A DNA stretch of 64,000 nt. It comes from Hydrangea macrophylla. Taxonomy: Eukaryota; Streptophyta; Magnoliopsida; Cornales; Hydrangeaceae. The notes under the pieces were generated by a model that saw only the letters and a list, made by a program, of their open reading frames with translations, was not told the origin of the DNA and did not search any database. The DNA lies in assembly GCA_033977485.1 (NCBI GenBank), contig CM066988.1, positions 73,399,169 through 73,463,168 of the forward strand, written 5' to 3'. The position numbers and the translations under genes were made by a program. Numbering within the stretch: the stretch's first letter is position 1; the number at the start of each line of letters is the position of its first letter. Positions 32,705-44,326 of this stretch are shown in pieces.

Positions 32705-33976
32705 ATGTCCGATAGTTCCGTCCACGGCATTTTCAGAAATCCTCTATATTCATCTAATTCTTCCAGTTCTAGTAACCCTGTCACCACTCCAACTGAATCA
32801 ATGGATGATAATCAGAGTGAACATGGTGACAATGTTGTGGTACCAGCTGATGATTCACTACGTCCGTTGTGCGATCTCATGCAACCAGAACACGCACCTA
32901 CTCCTTCTTGCATTCTCACTCCCCCACATGCTGGCGAATTTCAATTTCGCAATGGGATGATTCAACTCCTCCCAACATTTCATGGGATGGAAAGCGAGAA
33001 GGCATATCTACACGTTAAGGATTTCGAGGATGTTTGTAAAACATTCTCCCAAACTTGTCCTGTAGATGTGACACGCTTAATGTTATTTCCCTTCACCTTG
33101 AAGGATAAAGCGAAGGCGTGGTTACTCACCCTAAAACCGAATTCAATCTTCACATGGCATGTGATGAACACTGCGTTTTTGAAGAAATTCTTTCCACCTC
33201 GCATGACCACAGAGCTCAAACGCCAAATAAGTTCATACAAGCAGAGGAGCAATGAAACCTTCACCCAAACTTGGGAGCGTTTCAAAGATTTGCTTCTCTC
33301 ATGTCCCCACCACGGATATGAGAAATGGCATACCATCAGTCACTTCTATGAAGGACTAAATGGTGAAACAAAAAAATTGGTCGAAACTATGAGCTCTGGA
33401 CCATTCCTTCGAAAGAACACCGAAGAGGCTGAAGCTCATTTTGAGTGGTTAGCTGAACATGCTCATGAATGGTCTAACTCTGAAGATACACCTCGAACTC
33501 AAATATCTAGTGTGGAAGATAAGAGTTTGTACCAATTGAAAAGTGATGATCATCTGATGAACAAATACGAAGAACTGGTAAAGAAGGTAGAAGAACTAGG
33601 GATGCGAGGAGAGAGCTTTAGGCAGGTTATGCCTGAGGAACCATGCGGCACATGCAACATGTTGGGACATACAACTCAATATATACTGTCCCAATGTGCT
33701 GTATTTTCAAGAGCAGGCCCCTATGGAGATGAATGCCATGCACGGTTTCCGAGGGGCGGGGAATTCCAACAATAACTTTCAAAGTAACAATAGATGGAAT
33801 CACCCAGTTTTGATTGGAGAAATAATGCTGGGACCCAAAATCAATATCAACAGCAGCCCTACAACAACAATCAATATCAAGGGCAAAACAATAGGCCGTC
33901 CCAGTAATACAATCAAAACAGAACCAATAACTACAACCAAGCTCAACCCTCCAATGCACCACAGACCAATACCTAT
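32705..33976 (+). pseudogene. gag: Element B gag (capsid and zinc knuckle), two frameshifts
   Basis: ATG at 32705 (MSDSSVHGIFRNPLYSSNSS) begins a frame open to 33775. The retrotransposon gag domain is at residues about 110-260 (KDKAKAWLLTLKPNSIFTWH, FKDLLLSCPHHGYEKWH). The CCHC knuckle begins CGTCNMLGHTTQY near 33642, but the last Cys is displaced by a shift at about 33675-33690. The correct reading passes to the frame at 33696 (EMNAMHGFRG) and shifts again near 33795. A TAG at about 33904 lies in a Gln/Asn-rich linker. After that the frame is continuous with pol. Gag would package the RNA in cytoplasmic particles. Confidence 0.88.
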
Positions 33977-36900
33977 GTGCCACCACATAAGAAGGTACAA
34001 GAAGAAGAGCCAGTTGCTAATGCCAATCTAACGCAGCAACTCATACAGATGATGAGTAGAATGTCTTCCACGTTAGAAAGGATAGATGCACGGCAAGAGG
34101 GTTCAGGAGGAACATTCCCTGCCCAACCACTTCCGAACCCCAAGGGACATAACAATGGTCCTAACAATCAAGAACATGCTAAAGCCGTGACTACGCTGAG
34201 AAGCGAAAAAATCATAGCGAAAGGCATGCCTCTGTCTACACCCGAAGTGTACAAAGAGGAGGAAGTGGTGGATAATGAGCTTGAGCAACCATCTACTCAA
34301 GAGGAGGAGCCGTCTACTAATGACGAGGCAATAAAGGCAAACATTGAAGCTCTTAGAGTAGAGGAAGAAGTTGAGCAAAAGCCTGGAAAGGAGTCTGTTG
34401 AGGATGAACCACCAAAATGCCCTTTTCCTGCACCTTATCCTCAACGGTTGAAGAAACCTAAGAATGAGATGAAGAATCAGGAGTTTCTGGAATTGTTTAA
34501 ACAAGTCAAAATTAACCTTCCACTCCTAGATGCTATCAAGCAAGTGCCGGCCTATGCTAAGTATCTCAAAGATCTATACACGGTAAAGAGGAGGCAAAGT
34601 GTGAAGAAACATGCTTATGTCGCGTGCCAAGCAAGTGCGATCATTCAAAATGAGTTGCCTCCAAAACTCAAAGACCCCGGTACACCTACGGTCTCATGTA
34701 GAATTGGGAATCAAAGGATAGATAACGCACTCCTCGATCTAGGAGCAAGCGTGAACCTGCTGCCATATTCAGTCTATAAACAGCTAGGGTTGGGTGAACT
34801 CAAACCCACCCGAGTTGCTTTGCAATTGGCAGACAGATCTGTGAAGTACCCTAGAGGGGTGTTAGAGGACGTCCTTGTCCAAATAGACTCTTTTGTCTTT
34901 CCGGTTGATTTCGTGATATTGGACACAGAACCTGTGTCTAATCCTGGTGCACACATCCTGGTTATCTTTGGACGTCCATTCCTCAACACTATTGATGCCA
35001 CGATCAAGATTAGAAGTGGTATCATGACTATCGTATTCGGGAACATGACATTGAATGTCAAAATTTTTTCTAATCCCCGACCTGAAGAATACGATGATGA
35101 GGAAGAAATTCATTACATTGACACAGTCATTGAAGATAAAGTTGACTTGGTCGACTACAAAGATCCTTTGGAAGTTGTGATGACTCAATTTGGCGCTATC
35201 TATCAGCCTACCGAGTCAACTCCATTGGATGCTGACCTGAACCAGATGTGTCTTATTATGGATACGATAGAGGAGGATAGAGCAGAATGCATGTGGGTAA
35301 TGCCATATGAACAATTGCCTCCTAAAACTAAGTTGGCAATGCCTTCTAGTTTTCAGTTTTCGGAGTTAGAGTTAAAGGAGCTACCCAAAGAGCTAAAATA
35401 TGCATTCCTAGGGACTGGAAAAACGTATCCTGTGATCATTTCATCTGCTTTAACTCATGAACAGGAAGGTAAGCTAGTGCAAATGCTGACCAGGCATAAG
35501 GATGCTATGGGATGGACGATTGCTGACCTCAAAGGCATCAGCCCATCCATATGCACTCATAAGATATATCTGGAGGAAGACGCTAGACCTTCAAGACAAA
35601 TGCAAAGGCGACTGAATCTCAACATGCAAGAAGTAGTTAAAAAGGAAGTGCTCAAACTACTTGATGTTGGGATGATTTATCCGATATCTGATAGTCCTTG
35701 GGTCAGTCCAACCCAAGTGGTGCCAAAGAAAGCAGGCATAACGGTCATCCCAAACAAAGATGGTGAATTGGTACCAACACGTGTCCCCACTGGATGGAGG
35801 ATGTGTATTGACTACAGAAAGTTGAATACTGTGACCCGAAAAGACCATTTTCCTTTGCCAATCATGGATCAAATGCTAGAACGTGTGGCAGGTCACAAGT
35901 ATTACTGCTTTTTGGATGGATATAATGGATATAACCAAATTGAAATTGCTCCTGAAGATCAGGAGAAAACCACATTCACTTGTCCATTTGGTACATTTGC
36001 CTACCGTCGAATGTCGTTTGGCTTATGTAATGCACCGGCTACCTTTCAGCGGTGCATGCTAAGCATATTCAGTGACATGGTCGAACACATCCTTGAAGTC
36101 TTCATGGATGATTTTTCTGTGTTTGGCCATAGCTTTGAAGATTGCCTCAGCAATCTCGAGCATGTATTAATGCGATGTGAGGATAAACACCTAGTTTTGA
36201 ATTGGGAAAAGTGTCACTTTATGGTGACCAAGGGAATAGTCCTCGGCCATATAATCTCCGATGAAGGAATCCAAGTGGATAAGGCCAAAATCGACATAAT
36301 CTCAAATCTACCTGTCCCCCGTACAGTGAGAGGCATCCGTTCGTTCTTGGGGCATGCGGGATTTTATCGTCGGTTTATCCAGAACTTCAGTGCAATCTCT
36401 CGACCTCTTTGTCAACTTCTTGTCAAAGATGCACCATTCGAGTGGTCAGAAAGTTGCCAAAAGTCCTTCGATGATCTAAAAGAGCTCCTCACCACCGCAC
36501 CTATAATACAGGCACCCGACTGGAGTTTGCCTTTCGAATTAATGTGCGATGCTAGTGATTACGCCATTGGCGCGGTCCTAGGCCAGAGAAAGGACAGTAA
36601 GCCATATGTGATATACTATGCCAGCCGAACTTTGAATGAAGCTCAAATGAATTATACAACTACTGAAAAGGAGCTGCTGGTTGTAGTATTCGCCTTGGAT
36701 AAGTTTAGGTCTTATCTGATAGGGTCACCAATCGTCTGTTTTACAGATCACTCGGCCCTCAAGTATCTGCTGTCTAAGAAAGACGCTAAACAATGGCTCA
36801 TTCGCTGGATACTCTTACTCCAAGAGTTTGATCTAACAATCAAAGATAAGAAAGGAGTAGAGAATGTGGTTGCGGACCATTTGTCACGATTGACTTTTGT

Positions 36901-38269
36901 CGACAATGCTGAATCCCAATCCATTAAGGATTAGTTCCCGGACGAACAGCTACTGGCAGTAAGTGGTCTGCCTTGGTATGCTGATATCGTGAATTACCTT
37001 GTCACGGGAGAAACCCCGAATCATTGGTCAAACCAAGACAGAAAACGGTTCCTCTCATTCGCGCGTCATTTCTTTTTTGATGACCCATATCTTTTCAAGT
37101 ACTGTGCTGATCAGGTTATCAGGCGCTGTGTCCCCAATGAGGATATAACCGTAATTTTAGCATCATGCCATTCTAAGGCATGCGGTGGCCACTTCGCTTC
37201 ACAGAAGACCGCACAAAAAGTTCTACAAAGCGGTTTTTACTGGCCCACAATTTTTAAAGATGCGCATTCCTTTTGCAAGACATGCCAACGCTGTCAAAAG
37301 CTTGGAACTATTTCTAAAAGGAATTCTATGCCTTTAACCCCTATCATCACAATTGAGATATTCGATTGTTGGGGCATAGATTTTATGGGCCCATTTCCCA
37401 AGTCTAATAACTATGAATACATACTCCTTGCTATAGAGTATATGTCAAAATGGGTTGAAGCAATACCAACGAGATGCAATGACCACAGAACGGTCATGTC
37501 CTTTCTAAGAGAGCATATCTTGTCTCGTTTTGGAACTCCGAAAGCTTTACTAAGTGACCAAGGCAAGCATTTCTGCAATAGGCCTTTGGAGTCACTTCTC
37601 AAAAAATACGGAGTCCACCATAAAATCGCTCTTGCATATCATCCACATTCGAATGGGCAAGCGGAATTGGCTAACCGAGAAATCAAGCATATTCTCAAAA
37701 AGACGGTTAGCTCCAACCGAAAGGACTGGGCATACAAGCTGACCGACGCTTTATGGGCATACCGTACTGCCTACAAGACGAATCTAGGTATGTCCCCGTA
37801 TAGATTGGTTTACGGGAAAGCTTGCCACCTCCCTGTTGAAATTGAGCATAAAGCTTACTGGGCGACACGCTCATTGAACTTTGATATCCAAGAGGGAGGT
37901 CAGTTACGCAAGTTCCAACTTGCAGAGCTAGAGGAAATACGACGAGATGCGTATAACTCTGCAAGGTTGCATAAGGAAAGGTTGAAGGCTCGCCACGATC
38001 GTACGATCTTTCGTAAATCATTTGAGCCGGGGCAGAAAGTTTTGCTGTATGACTCTTGCCTCCACCTTTTCCCAGGAAAGCTACGTTCCCGTTGGACAGG
38101 CCCGTTCATTGTAGAAACTGTCTTTCCACACGGGGCGGTTGAGCTCGTCAATCCAAGGAACGATGATAGTTTCAAGGTCAATGGCCAGAGGTTGAAACCG
38201 TTCTTGGAGAACTTCAAAACTGAAGTTGAGCACATCCAGCTGGATGAGCCCAACTATTCTCCCACTTAA
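33977..38269 (+). pseudogene. pol: Element B pol: protease, RT, RNase H, integrase (single in-frame TAG)
   Basis: One frame covers 33977-38269 (1430 codons), broken only by TAG at 36932-36934. The N-terminal linker holds FKQVKINLPLLDAIKQ. Protease LLDLGASVNLLPYSVY has Asp at 34736 (residue 254). RT has MCIDYRKLNT near residue 612 and FMDD at 36101-36112 (residue 709). RNase H has MCDASD at 36542 (Asp at 36548). The TAG falls between RNase H and integrase. Integrase has the HHCC finger (about 37168-37305) and catalytic Asp 37379, Asp 37556 and Glu 37664, spacing D-X58-D-X35-E. All active-site residues are present. The C-terminal [11 protein letters not shown] segment is kept and there is no chromodomain. 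Upstream, gag is joined in the same frame as this ORF but is damaged. Confidence 0.95.
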
Positions 38270-38437
38270 AATCCAAAGTGGAGTTCCATATTGTTGTTGT
38301 ATTCCTTATTTTTCCCTGCATTTTAGTTTCTCTCTGTTGTTTTTTTTGTTTTTTTTTTAATTCTTTGTTCATTCTTTTAGTGTTTGTGATCTCGTTCTAA
38401 TCCGCTATACCTTAAACCACTCAATTGCAGGTGCATA
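38270..38437 (+). other. Spacer with splice acceptor in element B
   Basis: T-rich spacer that ends with TCAATTGCAG (38421-38430), a plant splice-acceptor-like sequence eight bases before an ATG. Confidence 0.5.
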
Positions 38438-38980
38438 AATGCGAGGTGACGATGTTCATTCTATCGGTTCATGGGCTGATTCAGAATGTCATTGTGGCAC
38501 CTGGACTGAGGGTGAACTCACACCCTGCCCCTTGCTTCATCAAGACCCTGAAGTTCACACTCTCATTGATACTGCCCAAGGGTACCTTCATACCCACCGG
38601 CCCTCCTTGACATCAATCCATATGAAAATATGGAATTTCATGATGACGATGATGTGGATGAGGAAGAAGACCTGTACATGGGGAGAATGGTGGATGATGC
38701 ACTCATGGCACAATGGGAAAATGATGATATGTGGGAGCCATGGGAAGATCATAACCTCCAGGATGTCGTCCCGGAACGTCACAATGCAGTTTTTGTTTTT
38801 GTTGACGACTTCCTTGTTCCCGAGTTGGTCCCATACCGCTATGTGTACCTGAGCTTTCTGCTATTCAGGCTCCAATGCCCCTTACCAGCTAGTGCATTTT
38901 GGGAATCTATGCCAATAGTGAGGTTGGAACTTAGTCACATTTCTTTTTATGTTGTTCCTGTTCCTTGTTTTTCTTTTCAT
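38438..38980 (+). pseudogene. Element B acidic ORF 1 (frameshifted)
   Basis: ATG at 38439 (MRGDDVHSIGSWADSECHCG) begins a frame that shifts near 38600-38625 to the frame of MEFHDDDDVDEEEDLYMGRM (ATG 38630), which stays acidic up to about 38800 and then turns hydrophobic in T-rich sequence. It resembles no domain I know. It lies directly after integrase and behind a splice-acceptor-like TTGCAG, so a spliced subgenomic RNA is plausible. It is probably one small acidic protein with one indel. Confidence 0.5.
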
Positions 38981-39062
38981 GTTTAATCCTTGTTTCTTGT
39001 GTTCTGTTATCTTAATCTCGGTTTGTTTGTCTTTTGTCGTTTCCTTGTCCAGGATTGTCACT

Positions 39063-39371
39063 ATGTTTCTCAATGGTATTCCGGTATTCCTTCCACATCA
39101 GTTGTTCCATGGGGCTCGCACGCAGTCTCCTGGCACCCCACCGCAAGAGGAAGAACAACTGCGAATTTTCACACCATTATCTATGTCTCCACCGCAGTCT
39201 CCTCTCATGTGCACACCTCATTCCCTAGCGACTCCAGACATGCTGAATGACACTCTTGCCGCTTTCAGATTATTTTGGGAATGGGAATTGTCAAGTGTGG
39301 CGTCCAATCTCGAAGATCTGGTGGTGTTCGAAGCAATGGAAGAAGAAGAAGTTTTCGTGTTGGAAGTTTAG
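39063..39371 (+). CDS. Element B acidic ORF 2 (102 codons)
   Basis: ATG at 39063, shortly after TTCCTTGTCCAG (acceptor-like, ends 39052), opens a 102-codon frame to TAG 39369. The middle is Pro-rich (SPGTPPQEEE, SPPQSPLMCTPHS) and the end is acidic (EAMEEEEVFVLEV). There is no transmembrane segment and no domain I recognise. The upstream extension of the same frame (from 38949) is T-rich and hydrophobic and is probably not translated. Confidence 0.45.
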   Translation: MFLNGIPVFLPHQLFHGARTQSPGTPPQEEEQLRIFTPLSMSPPQSPLMCTPHSLATPDMLNDTLAAFRLFWEWELSSVASNLEDLVVFEAMEEEEVFVLEV

Positions 39372-40350
39372 TGTTTCACTTCAGTTTTGTTTTGTCATTT
39401 TCATTTTTCTCAATTGAAGTGTCATTCTGGGCAAATGATTTTTAGTTTGGTTTTTATTTTAGTTTTTCTATGTAATAAGGTCTACGGATCACGTGGGGAG
39501 TTATAATTTTGCAAATTGACTGCATTTTGAATCTTTTATTACTAAATCTTTGCAATTTTATCTTTTGGTGATGTCCATTCTGGCCTACATGTCTGTGGTT
39601 GAACTACTTTTAAGTATCTCTGCATGTCCAGATCTGTGTCTGATAGTTGGGGGTGTTTTGGTTCAATTCTCCAATAAGTTCTATAAGTTTTTGAGTTCGA
39701 TCGATCGAACCTCTTTCGATCGATCGAAACCCCTGCAAGCTCGAGCGCTTGAACTCGTTCTTAAATCGATTGAGAGTTTTTCTTTCGATCGATCGAACTG
39801 AGTTAGATCGATCGAGCACTATTTTAAACGAGGCGTCTACAGAACTCCTCTTCATTTCCCTCACTCTCACACACTCAAGCGCTCGAGCACAAAGGAGGGG
39901 CGACTCGGCAATTTCGTGACATTCGACATCAATTGGCGGTCAAGTTCACCCCCACAATCATCCTCTAAATCCTCTGACCCCGCGGGTCTCCTTTTACACC
40001 TAGGTAGGCTCCACGAGCCCTTTGTCTTTCATTTTGTTAGAAAAATCCCAAGGGAGTGTCCCCTTGGTCGTAGGTTTTCTCTTTTGTAGATTCTTTTTTC
40101 TTTCATTTTCATTTTCCCATTCGTTTTTGCAATCGCATCACATCGCTGTGTTCGATCGATCAAACTATTTTCGATCGATCGAAGATGCAATGTTCGATCG
40201 ATCGAACTATGCTCAAGCGATCGAATCCTACTCCAGTTCAAGCAATTGAAGTAAGTTAGATCGATCAAACTAGAGTAGTAGCAGTTTCTTTCTTTTTTCT
40301 TCCCTATTCTAATCTGTGTCGTGTTGCGTTCTATTTTCAGGGCTGCCACG
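39372..40350 (+). other. Element B spacer with TCGATCGATCGA arrays
   Basis: No coding frame is convincing. Two clusters of TTCGATCGATCGAA-type palindromes (39694-39815 and 40150-40266) repeat the LTR motif inside the element. The stretch ends CTATTTTCAG (40331-40340), acceptor-like, eleven bases before the next ATG. Frames on both strands here arise from the palindromes. Confidence 0.6.
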
Positions 40351-41772
40351 ATGAATCCAGTAACTGGCTACCACAAGTCCAAGCCCCTCAGCCTCACTAT
40401 ACTTGATCCGGTACCCGCACATGGGTTCCGGAATGCTGAGGATCGGGTATGGTACGAGCCTTATTTCCAGACGCGAAAGGTGATGATTGAGCGTCCTATC
40501 GAGTCTGCTTGGTCGGAGCACCCATGGTTCCTGACACGGATTCGATCCATGCCCCACTGGTTCCATATACTCTCGCTTGCCAAGAGAGTAAATCTGTCAT
40601 GGATACGAGGTGCGTGTGCGACGATGATACGCGACCCGCACGCACCATTCATACATCATGCTTTCTTCCGGGGTCGGGTGTTCGTCATCAGTCCCGCTAC
40701 AGTTTCGGCCGCCTTGGGGGTACCAGAGGTACCAGATTATATTTGCCCCCATCGGCCTGACGCACCTGAGACCCTACCATTTGTCGTTATCCGCGAGCTC
40801 ACCGGAGGCGCCGTTCCTTCTTGGAATGGCGAGGCTTTGATTGAGGACCACTTCCTTACCGACGACTACCACATGCTTCACCTGGTCCTCAGCAATTGCC
40901 TCTTGGTGACCTCTTATCGAGAGAAGATCGCGGCTTGGTATGCGTGAGTATTATTTGCAGTGGGGACAGGACAGCCGGTCTTCTTACCACGGCTTTATAT
41001 CGACTTCATGGTCCATCCCACCTGTTTCATCGCCTCCAAGAAGCACCTGAAAGGTGCTTGGGCGATTCACAGAGTTATGGCTCAGGCTGGCTTTCCTGAG
41101 CTTGCTGGAGATGACCTTCGTGCTTCCCCAAGCCGATTCGACGAGGCAGCGGCTCGCCGCTCAGACGCCCAGAAGAGGAAACGAAAAGGAAAAGGGAAAG
41201 CGAAGGTGGGGGCGAAGAAGAAGAGGCGTGGTGGGACAGACACAGAGGCTGGAGCTTCAGGGACGCCCACAGAGGCCGAGGAGCTTGATACAGACGATGA
41301 GGAGGAGGATCCGGTTGCTGCTGCTCAGCAGTTTGAGTTGCGACAGCAGTCGCAGACTTAGGCCCAGGGAGAGTCTTCTTCCTCTGTGCCTCTCCCGACA
41401 GTTTATGAGCTGCTATTGGAGGAGAGAGAGGCCAGGATTAGACTTGAGGGCCAGATGGATCAGCTGCAGACCTTGCTTGAGTCTATATTGATTCAGATTG
41501 GGGTCGATCAGGCCGTTCACTCTGCTCACCATCCTACGACTACCCTGTCTGCACCGCCTGCTGCCGATCCATCATTTTCTGCTGCTCATGCTCCTACTCC
41601 TACAGGCCTATCCACTTCTTCTCTTGCCGCCGATCCATCACTTTCTGCTCCACTTACTGCTGATCTTCCATCCCCGTCTGCTGCTGTTGCACCTGCTACT
41701 GCACCACCTCCATCTGCACCCATTGACATTCCTTCTGACGTGGCTGATGATGATTCGTCGGGAGCCGCGTAG
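40351..41772 (+). pseudogene. Element B env-position ORF (putative plant transposon protein domain), two stops
   Basis: ATG at 40351 (MNPVTGYHKSKPLSLTILDP) opens a 473-codon frame to TAG 41770, interrupted only by TGA 40945 and TAG 41359. Residues about 60-250 match the pattern of the putative plant transposon protein domain common after integrase in Athila elements (VFVISPATVSAALGVP, VPSWNGEALIEDHFLTDDYH, LPRLYIDFMVHP). A basic stretch with many Lys follows (KRKRKGKGKAKVGAKKKR), which could be a nuclear signal. Then come an acidic run, a possible coiled coil (LEEREARIRLEGQMDQLQTL) and a Pro/Ala/Ser-rich tail. The basic signal and lack of a signal peptide speak against a surface glycoprotein. 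Function unknown. Confidence 0.75.
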
Positions 41773-42670
41773 CATTTTCTTGGAAGGGGGTGGTGTTATT
41801 GTACTTTTGATTATATGTTTATTTTTGTTGTACTATTTTTGGTCGGTGTGCTATGGTTGGACATGTGGGACAGTTCTTTATTTTGGTTAGTTTGGTTACG
41901 TATGAACATTATTTATCACTGCTTTTATTTAATTCCTTTACCATTCCAGTGGTTTGTATTGTTTGGATCATGGTTTTATTGCTTTATCTTTATCTATTGA
42001 TCCTTGTTGTTTTGGAGATTGTGTTCTATATTTCTATGCCAGGTTGTTATGCTTGTTATCATCGCATTGCTCTATACAGGTGATACCCATCTATTTTAAT
42101 TATTGAAAATCAACTTCTGGGGACTTTGCTGTTTTCAGTTGGGGGTAGGGGATACTAATAGATAGATATACACCCGTAATGATCATATTTTGCACTTGGA
42201 TATGTCTTAAATTTAATTAGAATGCGGTCTGGTAAAATTTTGAAAATTTTTAATATTGAATCTTATTGATAGAATAACTCTGAATAATCTCTCCTGCTTG
42301 TTAATTAGGCGATGACACATTTGTAGTATTCTCATCTTTTTATGGATTAAGTTCACGCGTTTTCTGTTATCACTGAGATGGATTGCATGTGTGAAGCTAT
42401 TATGTACCCAATACTTTTATGCACTAATTAGCAGCTATGTAGAAAACCTAAAAACTGAGTTAATATGCCTATTGTGCCAAAAGAACAAGTAGTGGAAGCT
42501 AATAACCCTTAGTGAGCTAAATGCAACCGCGATTCCTGCGAAAGTGAGTTAGGAATTTTCTCTCTCTTAGTTTGGGTTGTTTTTAGTTTTCCTTTGTTTT
42601 TCTTAGTCATGGTAGTATTAGTTTAGTAGTTTTTATTTTCGCTTTATCTCTAGGGACTAGCAATAAGCTA
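41773..42670 (+). other. 3' non-coding region of element B
   Basis: T-rich start with hydrophobic frames (41815-42083) that I take as compositional. No gene. The block 42515-42554 (GCTAAATGCAACCGCGATTC, then GCGAAAGTGAGTTAGGA) is shared with elements A and E. Confidence 0.6.
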
Positions 42671-42681
42671 GTTGGGGGTTG
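42671..42681 (+). promoter_or_regulatory. Polypurine tract of element B
   Basis: GTTGGGGGTTG lies directly before the TGCAAAGC of the 3' LTR. Confidence 0.8.
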
Positions 42682-44321
42682 TGCAAAGCGGGGGTATTTG
42701 TAAAATACAACTGCGCTAAAAGGAAGAATTGCATTGGTTTTAATCACAACTTCTCGTTTTATCTGCAATTTGCATTACAAGGCTAGTTTTCATAAAATGT
42801 GATTAATCTATGATAAGTTGTATTGTTTTAGCTATTGTTTGTGCAGATCTCTGTTGTATGGACTAGAGAGAGGAACGTCAGGACAACTGGAATGCTGTAG
42901 TGCAGACAAAAGAATTCAAAGCTAAAGTTTGAAGTTCGAGCGATCGATTATAGTTCGATCGATCGAAGGTTCGATCGCTTAAAGAAGGTTGAAGCGCTTG
43001 AGTTCCAAATGTTCAATTGATCGAGAAATGTTCGATCGATCGAACATGGTATTTTCAGAAACTTTCGCGTACACAGCAGTTGCGGAATTGTAACCCTAGC
43101 CTTTAGGTTTTCTATATATATAAGCATTGTATACGTCCCAAAGGACGCCAACTTTTGTTTTTTATCAGTTTTAGAGAGAGAGAGGAGAGTTTTTCTTAGT
43201 TTTTGTAGGTTTTCCATTGATTCTTGGTTTATACAGCTTGATTACTCTACGGTTTGATAAAGTTCTTCGTTCCAGGTTACTTCTCTACTGTTTATTTATA
43301 TTCTGCACTTAGTTTAGAATAGTGTAACTCGTTAACTTAGTAGTATTGCATGTTAGACAAGTTTATATCATTAGTTCTCATAGTTTTCATGCAAAACTCA
43401 CATCCAAACAAAGCCTTAATGTTTTCATATGATAAAAACCAACTTGTGACACTCCAGACGATGTTTGAGTAGTCCTAGGGTTGGGAGAACACAATGAAAC
43501 AGTGATCTCCAGCCTCTGCCATGCAGCAGAATAAATCATGTATTCGATCGATCGGAGGTAGTTCGATCGATCGAACCAAAGATAGTCAAGCGATCGAAGG
43601 ACATTTCGATCGATTGAGGGATGAAGGCTTTCGATCGATCGAACGATCGTCAATCGATCGAACTCTCTGATTCTTGAGGATGTTCCCTGCAGTATTTCAG
43701 GACCTTTTGTTTTTGAGATTTGTTATCATACTGTCCCTAAATGCTCAGTTTGTCAAAACAGTTTCTAAAATCAAGGTCCTAAGGCAATTTCTTTCAATAT
43801 ATTTTGCAAACCACCTTCAATGCTAACACCATTGTAGGTGCGAGTCTTAACTATTGAATTAAACCGCTTTCACGTGTTTTAAGTTAACTGTGATGATATA
43901 GTCCCGGACATGAAAGGGCTATGGATTCTTTATTTTAAGAGAAATACGGCATACTGTAGGTAATGTACTCCATAGTGCTTCAATGTAACTGCATGGTAGA
44001 TGGCTGGGTCACAGTGGATTTGTGTGATCCCGACACTTCCTTTTATTAAGAAAAATTTATTTTGAAATATTGCTTTAGGTAGCTATTTAGTTCTTTAGTT
44101 TAATTCAAATTGCTTTCGTTAGTAGTCTTAGTTTGTGGAACTTTGTGTTCTGCACCATTATTAAATTTTATTGAATTTTTTTTTCCTTTTCTTTTGAGTT
44201 TAATCTAAGTTAATAGGTCAACACCTTCTCTGTGGGATCGACCTGGTCTTACCAGTTACTACTTGCACGTCTACCTACACTTGGGTATTGTACAAGAGCA
44301 CACAAGAATATTCGCGTGTCA
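42682..44321 (+). repeat. 3' LTR of element B (1640 bp)
   Basis: Same length as the 5' LTR with about 30 substitutions, many of them C/T or G/A. TCGATCGATCGA clusters are at 42934-43048 and 43543-43665. It is followed by GTCAT (44322-44326). Minus-strand frames (42948-43217, 43387-43653) arise from the palindromes. Confidence 0.95.
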
Positions 44322-44326
44322 GTCAT

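Larger units (their letters stand above)
30935..44321 (+). mobile_element. Element B: Athila-like Ty3/gypsy retrotransposon, young (13.4 kb)
   Basis: LTRs 30935-32574 and 42682-44321 are both 1640 bp. A perfect target duplication GTCAT flanks them (30930-30934, 44322-44326). I counted about 30 base differences between the LTRs and no indels, so about 98% identity. The interior has a perfect tRNA-Asp primer site, gag, a long pol frame with one stop, two small acidic ORFs, an env-position ORF with two stops, a non-coding 3' part and a G-rich polypurine tract. It inserted into an older LTR (29257-45960). As the youngest large element in the window it could still have been transcribed recently, but the frame breaks make this copy non-autonomous at best. 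Confidence 0.95.

Noticed and set aside
32980..38253. Minus-strand ORFs of 60-133 codons opposite element B gag and pol
   Set aside because: Shadows of the real coding frames on the plus strand.
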